A DNA stretch of 64,000 nucleotides from Sphingomonas sp. (GCA_025356055.1 JANXUU010000140.1:40569-104568), one strand, 5' to 3'; positions 22,283-32,171 are shown, counted from the first letter of the stretch. Notes: a model not told the origin generated them from the sequence alone. Numbers and translations: made by a program.

Positions 22283-24732
22283 CTACCCCAAGCTCACAAA
22301 ACTATCGAGTACGCGCTTTCGCCCAGCGTGCTCGAAGTCGATTTCCAGCTTGTTGCCTTCGATCGCGGCGATCTGACCGTAGCCGAATTTGGCATGGAAG
22401 ACGCGTTGGTCGAGGGAGAGGTCAGTGCGGCCCTTGTTGCCGAGGGAGACGGCGGGGGAGCGGGATTCGGAAGGGGGGGGGCTTGCCTTCACCTTTTCGC
22501 TGCCACCGCGGCTTTTTCCATCATCAATTGAAGACCGCCCCCAGCGGTCTTCAGTTCGTCCGGGGGACGATCGACCTGATGATTCCCAAGCGGGGGATGG
22601 GTTCAGGGCGCGCATTACGCCAGGGCCTCGGCGTTCGACGCGGGAGACGTGGGCGAAGGGGTCGCTGTGCTCGCTCCACTGGGCGCGCCAGAGCGACTCG
22701 CCGCCGGTCATGGTGGTTTCTTGCTCGATATGGTCCTGCGGCAGTTCGGCGACAAAGCGGCTGGGGATCGAGCTGGTCCACTGGCCGTAGATGCGGCGGT
22801 TGGCGGCGTGGAGGATGGTGGCGCGGGTGCGGGCGCGGGTGAGCGCGACGTAGGCGAGGCGGCGTTCTTCCTCAAGGCTTGCCAGCCCGCCTTCGTCGAG
22901 CGCGCGTTGCGAGGGGAACACGCCTTCCTCCCAGCCAGCGAGGAACAGGATCGGGAATTCGAGGCCCTTGGCGGCGTGGATGGTCATGATCGTGACCTTG
23001 GGCTCGCCGCGTTTGGCGTCATTGTCCATGACGAGGGAGACGTGTTCGAGGAACGCGCCGAGGGTGTCATACTCCTCCATCGCGCGGGTGAGCTCGGTGA
23101 GATTCTCGAGGCGGCCGGAGGATTCGGCGGAGCGCTCAGCGGTCAGCGCGGCGGTGTAGCCGGATTCGTCGAGGATCAGACGGGCGAGCTCGGGATGGGG
23201 GACGTCCATCGAGCGCCATTTGCCGATGTCGCCGACAAAGCGGCCGAGGCTGCGGCAGGCCTGGGGAGTGAGTTCGTCGCTGTCGAGCATCTGCGCGGCG
23301 GCGAAGAGGAGAGGTTGGCTGGTAGCGCGGGCAAAGCTGTGGATCCGCTCGACCGCCTTGTCGCCGAGGCCGCGCTTGGGGACGTTGACGATGCGCTCGA
23401 AGGCAAGGTCGTCGGCGGGTTGAGCGACGAGGCGAAGGTAGGCCAATGCGTCGCGGATCTCGGCTCGCTCGTAGAAGCGAAAACCCCCCACGATCTGATA
23501 GGCGAGGCCGATGGCGATGAAGCGCTCCTCCAGCTCGCGCGTCTGGAATTGCGCGCGCACTAGGATGGCGGTGTCGTCAAGTGTCCCGCCGCCGCGCTGA
23601 TGGCTTTCGATCTCTTCGCCGATGCGGCGGGCTTCCTCGGGGCCGTCCCACACGCCGATGACGCGGACCTTGTCGCCGCCGTCCGCCGCAGTCCACAGCG
23701 TCTTGCCGAGGCGGCCCGAGTTGTGCGCGATGAGGCCGGTGGCGGCGGCGAGGATGTGCGGGGTCGAGCGGTAATTCTGCTCGAGCCGGATGACGGCGGC
23801 CCCGGGAAACTCCTGTTCAAAGCGCAGGATATTGGCAACCTCGGCCCCCCGCCACGAGTAGATCGACTGGTCATCGTCGCCGACGCAGCACAGGTTGCGG
23901 CGCGGCTCGGCGAGGAGTTTGAGCCAGTCGTACTGGGAAGCGTTGGTGTCCTGATATTCGTCGACGAGGATATATTTGAAGCGGTCGCGGTAGGTTTCGA
24001 GCACGTCGGGGTGCGCGCGGAAGATGGTCAGCATATGCAGCAGGAGGTCGCCGAAGTCGCACGCATTGAGGGTGCGCAGGCGAGCCTGGTAGGCGGCGTA
24101 AAGCTCTGCTCCCTTGCCGTTGGCGAAGGCTTCGGCTTCGGCGGCGTCGATGTGCGCGGGGGTCCAGCCGCGGTTCTTCCAGCGGTCGATCACCCCGGCG
24201 AGCTGGCGCGCGGGCCAGCGTTTTTCGTCGAGAGTGGCGGCGAGGATAAGCTGTTTTAGGAGGCGCAGCTGGTCGTCGGTGTCGAGGATGGTGAAGTTTG
24301 ACTGGAGGCCAACCAGTTCGGCATGAGCGCGGAGCATTAGCGCGGCGACCGAGTGGAAGGTGCCGAGCCACGGCATCCCCTCGATCGCGCCGCCCGAAAT
24401 GCGCGCAATGCGCTCCTTCATCTCGCGCGCGGCCTTGTTGGTGAAGGTGACCGCGAGGATCTCGGCCACGCGCGGCGCGAGGCGATGAGGTGGGCGAGGC
24501 GGGCGGTCAGCGCGCTGGTCTTGCCCGTGCCCGCCCCGGCGAGGACCAGGACGGGCCCTTCGGTAGTCAGCACGGCCTCACGCTGGGGAGCGTTGAGGCC
24601 GGTCAGATAGGCAGTTTCATCGTTGGTCAGGGAGGGGGACTCGGGCACGTCCGGGAGGTAGGGGAGCGGGAACGAAACGGCAACCGTTAGCCACGCGAAG
24701 TTATCCGCGATATCCCCGTTATCCACAGGCAT
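22283..24732 (-). pseudogene. UvrD/PcrA-type ATP-dependent DNA helicase interrupted by an apparent one-base frameshift near 24466
   Basis: N-part in ORF 24418..24837 ([44 protein letters not shown]), remainder in ORF 22283..24469 ([20 protein letters not shown]..., DEYQDTN, DDQSIYSWRGA); one added G restores [20 protein letters not shown]. Confidence 0.85.
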
Positions 24733-25167
24733 GGTGCGCAGGATTCCGCTTTGCGCGACTCGTGGCGAGGCCCATAAAAAGAAGGTGATCGGGGCAGTGG
24801 CCTTGGCCACTTCGGCAACGAAGCGACCAGGAACCAATGCACCGATCTCCGCCGGCAGGCGATGGTGATGCGAACGAAACGTTGAAATCCCTCGGGATGT
24901 AGGCAGATCGGAAGTTCACCGGACCGGTTGGCAAGAGGCGCCGGAAGAGTCGGTCTTTCTGTCGCAGCTACCCGAACTCGCAAGAGGGAAGGAAAGCGCG
25001 AAAAGAGGGTCGATCCAAGAAGGGCCGCGACAAGGACGCTGAATACGGTCTTCGGATCGGGATCATCATCCGGACGCGACGCCTGAGCTGGTTAGCTAGG
25101 ATCGAACGACAGGGGAGCGCAAGCCGACCAGGTCACGAACACCGGCAGATCCTTCGCTCGGCGCAGT

Positions 25168-25230
25168 GGGGGCTGGCAGCAATGCCGGCCCCCATTTCTG
25201 TATGCGGGCTGGCAGCAATGCTGTCCTCCC
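25168..25230. repeat. two tandem copies (36-bp period) of a GCAA-loop hairpin
   Basis: gggctggcagcaatg at 25170-25184 and 25206-25220; first copy folds gggggctggca-gcaa-tgccggccccc. Confidence 0.6.
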
Positions 25231-25302
25231 ATTTACCCTTCGCGAGTTGGGCCTTTTCGGGCTTGCCTTCCGCCCCTGCTCCATCCCGGCTAGGGCGCGG
25301 CG

Positions 25303-25647
25303 ATGGCCAAAGCCGATCGCCTTGAACGAATGGACATCCGCCGGGTCCAGCTCGAAGCTGACTATCGTGAGGCACTCCTCGCCGCGTTGCGCATCGCGGC
25401 AGAAGGGACATGGGGTCTGTTCGATCACAAGCCTGACCGCGCCGCGCGTGCCCGCACCGCCCCGGTCATTGCCGAACTCACCGGCCTCGCCGAAGAAACC
25501 GACGAGTTGCGCGCGACCCTTGAACTCGAACCCTTCGCTCTTCACCGCGACTTTATCGCCGCCCGCGGTCCGGTCTCGCCAAGCGAAGTCGGCGAGCGGA
25601 AACAGGCGCAGGCGTGGCTCGACCGACTGGACGTCAATCGACGATGA
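25303..25647 (+). CDS. hypothetical protein
   Basis: 114 aa ORF MAKADRLERMDIRRVQLEADYREALLAALRIAAEGTWGLFDH; plausible codon bias. Confidence 0.6.
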   Translation: MAKADRLERMDIRRVQLEADYREALLAALRIAAEGTWGLFDHKPDRAARARTAPVIAELTGLAEETDELRATLELEPFALHRDFIAARGPVSPSEVGERKQAQAWLDRLDVNRR

Positions 25648-26011
25648 TGGTCGCGCTCATGCCCATCATCTTGTGCCCGAAGTGGGTGCACTTCGCCTTG
25701 TAGGTTCCGCGCGCCGGGGTCAGCGTCACGCTTGCGCTGGTGTGACCGGCAAGCTCCACTTCGCCATGCTCTACCGGGCCGGTAACGACAGTGGCGTGAG
25801 CAAAGAATTCGGGCGCGGTGAAGTTGTGGCTCGAGCCCGAGGCGTTGGTGAAGACGAGCCGCACCGGTCGGCCGGCGGCGAGGCGGATCGTGGCGGGCGC
25901 GATGTGGAAATTCGACAGGGCGACGGTCACTGGTGCCGGCCCCTGCGCGGCGGTGGGCACCGCGAAGGCGATTGCGGGTGCCAGCATCATCGAGAGCAGG
26001 GAGCGTGTCAT
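25634..26011 (-). CDS. exported cupredoxin-like copper protein
   Basis: Signal peptide MTRSLLSMMLAPAIAFAVPTAAQG; SSHNFTAPEFF, YKAKCTHFGHKMMGMSATIIV (His...Cys-x2-His-x2-Met ligands). Confidence 0.8.
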   Translation of the reverse strand: MTRSLLSMMLAPAIAFAVPTAAQGPAPVTVALSNFHIAPATIRLAAGRPVRLVFTNASGSSHNFTAPEFFAHATVVTGPVEHGEVELAGHTSASVTLTPARGTYKAKCTHFGHKMMGMSATIIVD

Positions 26012-26254
26012 GCCAGCTTCCTTCAGCCTTGGGTCCGGCAGGTTTATACCTGTTCGAACGGTATGGCGAGGTTCCTGGGGTTTTCTTTGCCAAAGACGCA
26101 CTGGCCGGATCGGACGGCCGCGCCAGGTTGGCTCGTGTCCCTTTGCCGACCCCGATTCCGCATCGCGGATGCGAAAGAGGCGGCGGGCCTGTTCGGTCCG
26201 CCGCCTCGATGGCCCGACCTGGGGAAGGTCGGGGCTGGTGCTCGCCGGGGAGTA

Positions 26255-26653
26255 TCAGGCGAGCATGTTCGCAGGAACGCGGCCGCCGTTGTCGGCCAAT
26301 TGCTGCATCGTCGCGCGGTGGAGCCACATGTTCATCTCGGTACTGCCGTCCTTTTCGCCGGTGTAACCAAGCTCAGTCGCCAGCGCTTCGCGGTTCGACA
26401 GGCTCGAATCGATCCCGAGCAATTTCATCAGGTCGACGATCGAGCTCTTCCAGTTGAGATCGGGATTGCCCTTGTCGCTCGAGATCTGGTTGAGCACGGC
26501 CTCGACATCGACCGGGGCCTGGGTTGCGACGGGGGCGGTGTCTACCGCCGCCGAGCCGACGGAGCCATCATTGGCCTGGCCCTGCGGGTCGGCGGATTGC
26601 GCCGCCGCAGGATGGCCGAAGATGGCGTTCTTGATCGCGCTGAAAATGCTCAT
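26255..26653 (-). CDS. DUF3597-type protein
   Basis: MSIFSAIKNAIFG...VDVEAVLNQISSDKGNPDLNWKSSIVDLMKLLGIDSSLSNREALATELGY. Confidence 0.8.
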   Translation of the reverse strand: MSIFSAIKNAIFGHPAAAQSADPQGQANDGSVGSAAVDTAPVATQAPVDVEAVLNQISSDKGNPDLNWKSSIVDLMKLLGIDSSLSNREALATELGYTGEKDGSTEMNMWLHRATMQQLADNGGRVPANMLA

Positions 26654-26657
26654 GATG

Positions 26658-27110
26658 TTAAGCCTCCATGCTGTGCTTTAGGTTGCTCATCCGGTCGTGA
26701 CCCTGGCGGACCGAGGTAAACGCCTGTTCGACTGCGTTACGCGAAGATGCAGACAGGTTGACGTCCTTCAGGGCAGTTTCGAACTTCTCCTTCAGATAAT
26801 CCTCGCCACGCTCGACCTCGTTGATGATCGCCTTGTCGTCGCGTCCGGTGATCGCGGCCTTGAGGTCGAGGTAGCGTTGGTGAGTCTTGCCGAGGAAGCT
26901 GCCGTCACCCTCGGCCTCGCCGCCGAGCGCACTGACCTGCTGGCGGAGGGTGTTGACGCACTGGCTGCGGTCGTCGGCGAATTTGCCGAAGAGGTCCTTG
27001 AACTGCGACGACTCAACATGCTCGGCGGCGTCGCGGTAGCCGGTGACGCTGTCGATCAGCGTAGCGGTAAGCGTGTTGAGCGCGGTGATCTCGGTACTGG
27101 TTACGGCCAT
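26658..27110 (-). CDS. PA2169/DUF2383-type four-helix-bundle protein
   Basis: EITALNTLTATLIDSVTGYRDAAEHVESSQFKDLFGKFADDRSQCVNTLRQQVSALGGEAEGDGSFLGKTHQRYLDLKAAITGRDDKAIINEVERGEDYLKEKFE. Confidence 0.82.
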   Translation of the reverse strand: MAVTSTEITALNTLTATLIDSVTGYRDAAEHVESSQFKDLFGKFADDRSQCVNTLRQQVSALGGEAEGDGSFLGKTHQRYLDLKAAITGRDDKAIINEVERGEDYLKEKFETALKDVNLSASSRNAVEQAFTSVRQGHDRMSNLKHSMEA

Positions 27111-27291
27111 GACAAAACTCCTGTCGGTGGTGGGATATTGCCGGCTCAACGCATCAGGCGGCGGCTGGATGCCCACGAGGAAAGATTTTCGGACGCGAGT
27201 GGCGCACGGCTTGCCTCACCCGGTGCAACGGGCTGGCGCGGGTGGCGCGCGCTCGATAGTCTGGTAGCTCGACATCGACGGGAGAAGAAGC

Positions 27292-28068
27292 ATGCGGAAC
27301 AGGTGGATGATCGCGGTCGCCGGCGCGGTGGCGGTGGCGCTGGCGGGTAGCGGGGCCGAGGCGGGGTTCAGCGTCGCGCGCAACGGGGGGATCGAGGCGG
27401 CGGTCGCGGCGCCGGGCCGGAGCGCGGACAATGTGAAGCTCGACGCGTCGCGCAAGCCGGCGCAATTGCTGGGCTTCCTCGGGCTGAGGCCGGGGATGCG
27501 GGTCGCCGATATGTTCGGAGCCAATCATTATTGGGCCGAGATTTTCGCTACCGCAGTCGGTCCCAAGGGGCGGGTCGTGGTGTGGGAGCCGGCGCAATTC
27601 TATGGCGACAAGGCAAAGACTGACTTCACCTCGTTCGCGGCGAGCAGGCCCAACGTGACGCTGATCTCGAGCCCGTTCGCCGCGCCGAACCTGGCACCGC
27701 GCAGCTTCGACTTCATGCTGATCAACCTCGACTATCACGACGTCTATTGGGAGAGCGCGAAGTACAAGATCGGGCGAATGGAGCCCGATGCGTGGCTCAG
27801 GACGATGTTCGCGGCGATAAAGCCGGGCGGGATCGTCGGGGTAGTCGACCATGTCGGGCCGGCCGGCGACACGCGCGCGATCGTCGAGAAGGAACATCGC
27901 ATCGACCCGGCGGTGGTGAGGGCCGATTTCGAGCGTGCGGGCTTCGTGCTTGACGGTGAGAGCCAGCTGCTGCGCAACCCGGCTGATGACCACAGTCTGC
28001 TGGTGTTCGACCAGGCGATCCGCGGCAAGACAGACCGCTTCGTCTATCGCTTCAAGCGCCCACGTTGA
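27292..28068 (+). CDS. predicted class I SAM methyltransferase with signal peptide (COG4798-like)
   Basis: MRNRWMIAVAGAVAVALAGSGAEA signal; LGLRPGMRVADMFGANHYWAEIFATAVGPKGRVVVWEP. Confidence 0.75.
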   Translation: MRNRWMIAVAGAVAVALAGSGAEAGFSVARNGGIEAAVAAPGRSADNVKLDASRKPAQLLGFLGLRPGMRVADMFGANHYWAEIFATAVGPKGRVVVWEPAQFYGDKAKTDFTSFAASRPNVTLISSPFAAPNLAPRSFDFMLINLDYHDVYWESAKYKIGRMEPDAWLRTMFAAIKPGGIVGVVDHVGPAGDTRAIVEKEHRIDPAVVRADFERAGFVLDGESQLLRNPADDHSLLVFDQAIRGKTDRFVYRFKRPR

Positions 28069-29318
28069 GGATCGGGCCGACCTGGCGGGTACTTGGCGCG
28101 CTGTTCATCGGGTTGCTGGTGGGCGCGATCGCTGCTGGGCAGGGCGACGGCTGGCGTGACCCGGCGGTGCAAGTGGCGGGAGCGATCGGTGGGCTGTGGC
28201 TCGATGCGCTCAAGATGACGGTCATCCCGCTGATCGTGGCGCTGCTGGTGACGGGAATCGTCGGCGGGGCCGAAGCGGCGCGGCAAGGCGGGGTCGCGGG
28301 ACGGTCGATGGCATGGTTCGCGGTGCTGCTGACCGCGTCGGCGATCTTTGGCGCGCTGGTGATGCCGGTGCTGATCGGACTGTTCCCGCTGCCGCAAGCG
28401 GCGGCGGTGGCGTTGCGTGCGGGACTTGCGGCGGTCGATCCGCAAGCGACCGCCGCGTCGGTGCCGGGGTTGGCCGACTTCGTCCGGTCGATTGTCCCGC
28501 CCAATGTGTTCAAGGCTGCGGCGGACGGGTCGATCCTCCAGATCGTGGTGTTCACCGCGCTGTTTGCCTTCGCGATCACGCGCCTGCCTGAGATCAAGCG
28601 GCGGCCGCTGGCGGCGTTCTTCGATGCGCTGGGCGAGGCGATGCTGGTGATCATCGGATGGATCTTGTGGCTTGCACCCGTCGGCGTGCTGGCGCTGGCG
28701 TTTGCGGTCGGGGCAGGGGCAGGCAGCACGGCGTTCGGGGCGGTGCTTCATTATGTGCTGCTGGTATCGAGCCTGGGGATCGCAGTCCTGCTCGCCGCCT
28801 ATGGCGTGGCAGCGGTGGCGGCGCGGTGGCCGATCGGGCGGTTCGCGCGGGCAATGATCGCCCCGCAGGCGGTGGCGATCTCGACCCAGTCGAGCCTGGC
28901 GTCGCTGCCCGCGATGCTGGGCGCGGCGCGCGAACTTGGCGTGCCGACGGCGAATGCCGACGTGACGCTGCCCCTTGCCGTGGCGCTGTTCCGCGCGACC
29001 GGGCCGGCGATGAACATGGGGGTCGCGATTTACGTCGCGCACTGGCTCGGGATATCGCTCAGCCCGCTGGCGCTGACGACGGGAGTCGCAGTGGCGGCGA
29101 TCACGACCTATTCGGCGGTGAGCCTGCCGGGGCAGCTGAGCTTTGTCAGCAACATCGCTCCGATCGCGCTGGCGATGGGGGTGCCGATCGAGCCGCTGGC
29201 GATCCTGATCGCGGTCGAGACGGTGCCCGATATCTTCCGCACGCTGGGCAATGTGACGATGGATGTGGCGGTGATGGGCGCGGTCGCGCGGCGACCGGGG
29301 ATTGCCGTCAGTCCTTGA
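28065..29318 (+). CDS. dicarboxylate/amino acid:cation symporter (DAACS)
   Basis: LDALKMTVIPLIVALLVTGIVGGAEA; ISTQSSLASLPAML; RATGPAMNMGVAIYVA. Confidence 0.88.
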   Translation: MRIGPTWRVLGALFIGLLVGAIAAGQGDGWRDPAVQVAGAIGGLWLDALKMTVIPLIVALLVTGIVGGAEAARQGGVAGRSMAWFAVLLTASAIFGALVMPVLIGLFPLPQAAAVALRAGLAAVDPQATAASVPGLADFVRSIVPPNVFKAAADGSILQIVVFTALFAFAITRLPEIKRRPLAAFFDALGEAMLVIIGWILWLAPVGVLALAFAVGAGAGSTAFGAVLHYVLLVSSLGIAVLLAAYGVAAVAARWPIGRFARAMIAPQAVAISTQSSLASLPAMLGAARELGVPTANADVTLPLAVALFRATGPAMNMGVAIYVAHWLGISLSPLALTTGVAVAAITTYSAVSLPGQLSFVSNIAPIALAMGVPIEPLAILIAVETVPDIFRTLGNVTMDVAVMGAVARRPGIAVSP

Positions 29319-29364
29319 GTATCGGCCGTTCGTCGGCTGCGGGCTCCGTTCGTCGAAGCTCTTA

Positions 29365-29386
29365 GTGTATTAGTCTATCAATACAC
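29365..29386. promoter_or_regulatory. AT-rich inverted repeat, candidate operator
   Basis: gtgtatt-agtctatc-aatacac, perfect 7-bp arms, about 80 bp upstream of the UrcA gene. Confidence 0.4.
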
Positions 29387-29464
29387 CAAGACGGCGTGTC
29401 GTTGGCGTAACGACTTGTCTGCGGCCCAGCGGCAATATCGTCGCGGCCCGCGGAAGAAGTCGAA

Positions 29465-29773
29465 ATGATGATGCTCATCGTCCTCGCCGCTGCGGCGGCC
29501 CAACCCTCGCTCCAGCCCGTGGATGCGCTGCGCACCAGCGTCACCGTGCGCTACGGCGACCTTGTTCTCGCAACCGCGGAGGGGCAGCGCGAGCTTGACC
29601 GCCGGATCGCCAGTGCGGCGTTGCGGATCTGCACGCCCGACGTGCCGACGATCGAGCAAGCCCTTTACGATATCGACGGTTGCGTGGCGAAGGTCGTTGC
29701 GGATTCCGCGCAAGACCGTCGGCGCGCGATCGCCGCGGCGGGGCGCGAGACTCGCACCGCCACGATCGGCTGA
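29465..29773 (+). CDS. UrcA-family protein
   Basis: MMMLIVLAAAAAQPSLQ...RTSVTVRYGDLVLATAEGQRELDRRIASAALRICTP. Confidence 0.78.
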   Translation: MMMLIVLAAAAAQPSLQPVDALRTSVTVRYGDLVLATAEGQRELDRRIASAALRICTPDVPTIEQALYDIDGCVAKVVADSAQDRRRAIAAAGRETRTATIG

Positions 29774-29780
29774 CCGTCGA

Positions 29781-30527
29781 TCATCGGCCGGCCATTTCGC
29801 GTACTGCGTCGGAATAGAGCCGGCCGACCGGCTGTTCGGAGGCGTCGGCGAGGCGTGCGATCCAGCGGCCTGAGGCGTTGCGCGCAAAGCCGGCGATGAT
29901 GTCGCGGCGAACGATCGCCGAGCGGTGGAGGCGGATGAAGCGGGCGGGATCGAGCCCGTCCTCCATTGCGTTCATCGAGTGGTGGATGAGCCAGCTGCGC
30001 GGGCCGACGTGAAGCCGCATGTAATCGCGCTCGGCCGAGACGCGGTCGATGTCGCGCGTGGCGATGCGGACCAGGCCCGACATGTCCGACGCCCAGAATT
30101 CCTCGAGATATCGCGACGTCGGCAGCGGCGGTGCGTCGGCGGTACGGGCGGCGAGATAGGTGCGGGCTCGAGCGAGCGCGCGTTCGAGGCGAGCGGGCTC
30201 GACCGGCTTCATGACATAATCGACCGCGGCGACTTCGAATGCGGCAACGGCGAACTGGTCGAAGGCGGTGACGAAGATGACTGCGGGCGAGGGGCGCCGG
30301 CTGGAAAGGGCGCGCGCGACCTCGATCCCGTCGAGCCCGGGCATGGCGATGTCGAGCAGGACCAGATCGGGGTCGAGCGCCTCGGCCATGCGCACCGCGC
30401 TTTCGCCGTCGCTGGCAGTGCCGACAAGATCGACCCCGTCACACCGCGCGAGGAGCAGCTGAAGGCGCTCGGTCGCGAGCGGTTCGTCGTCGGCGATGAG
30501 CAGGCGGAGAGGGGCGAGTTCGGTCAT
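29781..30527 (-). CDS. LytTR-family response regulator
   Basis: LRLLIADDEPLATERLQLLLARC; DLVLLDIAMPGLDGIEVA; C-terminal LytTR-like HVGPRSWLIHHSMNAMEDGLDPARFIRLHRSAIVRRDII. Confidence 0.9.
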   Translation of the reverse strand: MTELAPLRLLIADDEPLATERLQLLLARCDGVDLVGTASDGESAVRMAEALDPDLVLLDIAMPGLDGIEVARALSSRRPSPAVIFVTAFDQFAVAAFEVAAVDYVMKPVEPARLERALARARTYLAARTADAPPLPTSRYLEEFWASDMSGLVRIATRDIDRVSAERDYMRLHVGPRSWLIHHSMNAMEDGLDPARFIRLHRSAIVRRDIIAGFARNASGRWIARLADASEQPVGRLYSDAVREMAGR

Positions 30528-31789
30528 GCGTGGCCTTCGGCGGTTTCGAGCGGCATCGTCATGCGCACTTCGAACCCGCCGGTATCGAGCGCACCGAAGG
30601 TGCAACTCGCGGCGTCGCCAAAGCGGGCCTTGAGGCGGGCACAGACGTTGACCAGGCCGACGCCCGTGCCGTGCTCGGCGGGGGCGGGCCGGGCGAGCCG
30701 AACTGTACCCTCCCCGCGGTTGGTAACGACGATCGTCAGCGCCTTGCCGCCGGCGGGGCGCGCGGTGATCGTCAACACGACCTTTTCGCGAGTCGCCGAG
30801 ACGCCGTACTTGATCGCATTCTCGACGATCGGCTGGAGCAGCAGGGCAGGCAGCCGCGCCTGTTCAAGGCCAGGGGCGACGTCGATCTCGACTCGCAATC
30901 GTTTGGGGAAGCGGACGGTCTCGATGTCGAGATAATGTTGCTGAAGCGCGATTTCGTCGGCCAGCGTGACGTCGGCGGTCGGATCGATCGTCAGCGACGA
31001 GCGAAAGAAGGCCGAGAGCTTGAGGATCATCGCCTCGGCCTCGGCGTTGCGGCTGGCGAGAACCAGTGACGACAGGCTGTTGAGGGTGTTGAACAGGAAG
31101 TGCGGATTGACCTGATAGCGGAGCGCGCGGACTTGCGCGGTGCGCGCCGCGGTCTCGGCCTCGGCGACGCGCTCTCGGGCGCGTGAGGCTTCGCTCTGGG
31201 CCTGCGCGGCGAGGTAGAAGGCACTCCACGCGGCGAAAAAGAATAGCCACACGACGCTGGCGTCGGCGGCGACGCGAATGATTTCGCGGCGGGGAAGCTG
31301 CGCGATCTTGGGAAGGGTGAAGACAAGCGGTTCGGCGGCGTGTCGTTCGATGCGGACCTGCGAGCCCTTCGCGATGATGACCATGCCTTCGCGCGCCTGA
31401 ATGCGGACCTCGTCCTGCGGCTCGTGGAGGCGCGAGTCGGACAGCAACAGCACCGCCGCCTGGGCAAGCGCGGCGAGGACCGAGGCGCCGATGGCGATGG
31501 CGACCCGGCCGCGCAGGCTGGTGCGGCGGCCGACCAGCGCAATGGCGAAATAGATGGCAAAGGTCAGGACGACCCCGCTGAGGATGGTGACGGCGCGGTT
31601 CTGAATCACGCCGAGCGCATCGCCGCCGAGCAGCGCGCGGGCGACGACGGTCAAGCCGTAGACAAGCCAGAAGGCGAAGATCGACTTGGCGGCGAGTCCC
31701 CAGTCGGCGAGCGCGGATTTGCGTGGCGAGTTCCGCGCGGCGGTGGGCTCGGCGACATTGAGGGCGGTTTGGGAAGTGATCGCATCCAT
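30524..31789 (-). CDS. LytS-like sensor histidine kinase
   Basis: ALRYQVNPHFLFNTLNSLSSLVLASRNAEAEAMILKLSAFFRSSL; LLLQPIVENAIKYGVS; 4-bp overlap with LytTR regulator. Confidence 0.92.
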   Translation of the reverse strand: MDAITSQTALNVAEPTAARNSPRKSALADWGLAAKSIFAFWLVYGLTVVARALLGGDALGVIQNRAVTILSGVVLTFAIYFAIALVGRRTSLRGRVAIAIGASVLAALAQAAVLLLSDSRLHEPQDEVRIQAREGMVIIAKGSQVRIERHAAEPLVFTLPKIAQLPRREIIRVAADASVVWLFFFAAWSAFYLAAQAQSEASRARERVAEAETAARTAQVRALRYQVNPHFLFNTLNSLSSLVLASRNAEAEAMILKLSAFFRSSLTIDPTADVTLADEIALQQHYLDIETVRFPKRLRVEIDVAPGLEQARLPALLLQPIVENAIKYGVSATREKVVLTITARPAGGKALTIVVTNRGEGTVRLARPAPAEHGTGVGLVNVCARLKARFGDAASCTFGALDTGGFEVRMTMPLETAEGHA

Positions 31790-31890
31790 GGCGGCGCAAT
31801 CTGATCGCTTGACGACGGCGTGTCGAGCGGTCCCCCTGCACTTGGCCGAACGAGCGGGCGCGCCGGTCGAACAAACTTGGTCTGCGTGAC

Positions 31891-31916
31891 GGAACGGCGG
31901 CGGGCAACGGCTCGTT
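31891..31916 (+). promoter_or_regulatory. candidate EcfG promoter for the 31941..32171 gene
   Basis: GGAAC (31891-31895) - N17 - CGTT (31913-31916), exact EcfG-type consensus. Confidence 0.6.
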
Positions 31917-31940
31917 TCGTTGGCAAAAGGAGATGGGCAG

Positions 31941-32171
31941 ATGACTGAAGACATCAAGCATGCGGACCAGGCCGGCCAAGCCGCGCCTCCCGCGCCGACC
32001 CTGTCCGGGGATCCCGAACGCGAGCTCGAATTGAAGCTCAAGAAGGATCCGGGAGACAAGCAGGCACAAGTTGACGTCGGATCGGACCAATCGATGGACG
32101 CCTCGGACCCGTCATCGGCGACCCAGCCGGGCGGCAATGAGCCGGTGCCGTCGTCCGGCTTCCCCGAGTAA
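31941..32171 (+). CDS. small acidic hydrophilic protein
   Basis: MTEDIKHADQAGQAAPPAPTLSGDPERELELKLKKDPGDKQAQVDVGSDQ...; aaaggaga-type RBS. Confidence 0.65.
   Translation: MTEDIKHADQAGQAAPPAPTLSGDPERELELKLKKDPGDKQAQVDVGSDQSMDASDPSSATQPGGNEPVPSSGFPE

Noticed and set aside
24906-24915. agatcggaag, first 10 nt of an Illumina adapter
   Set aside because: Continues ttcaccgg rather than adapter sequence and is flanked by normal GC-rich DNA; chance match.
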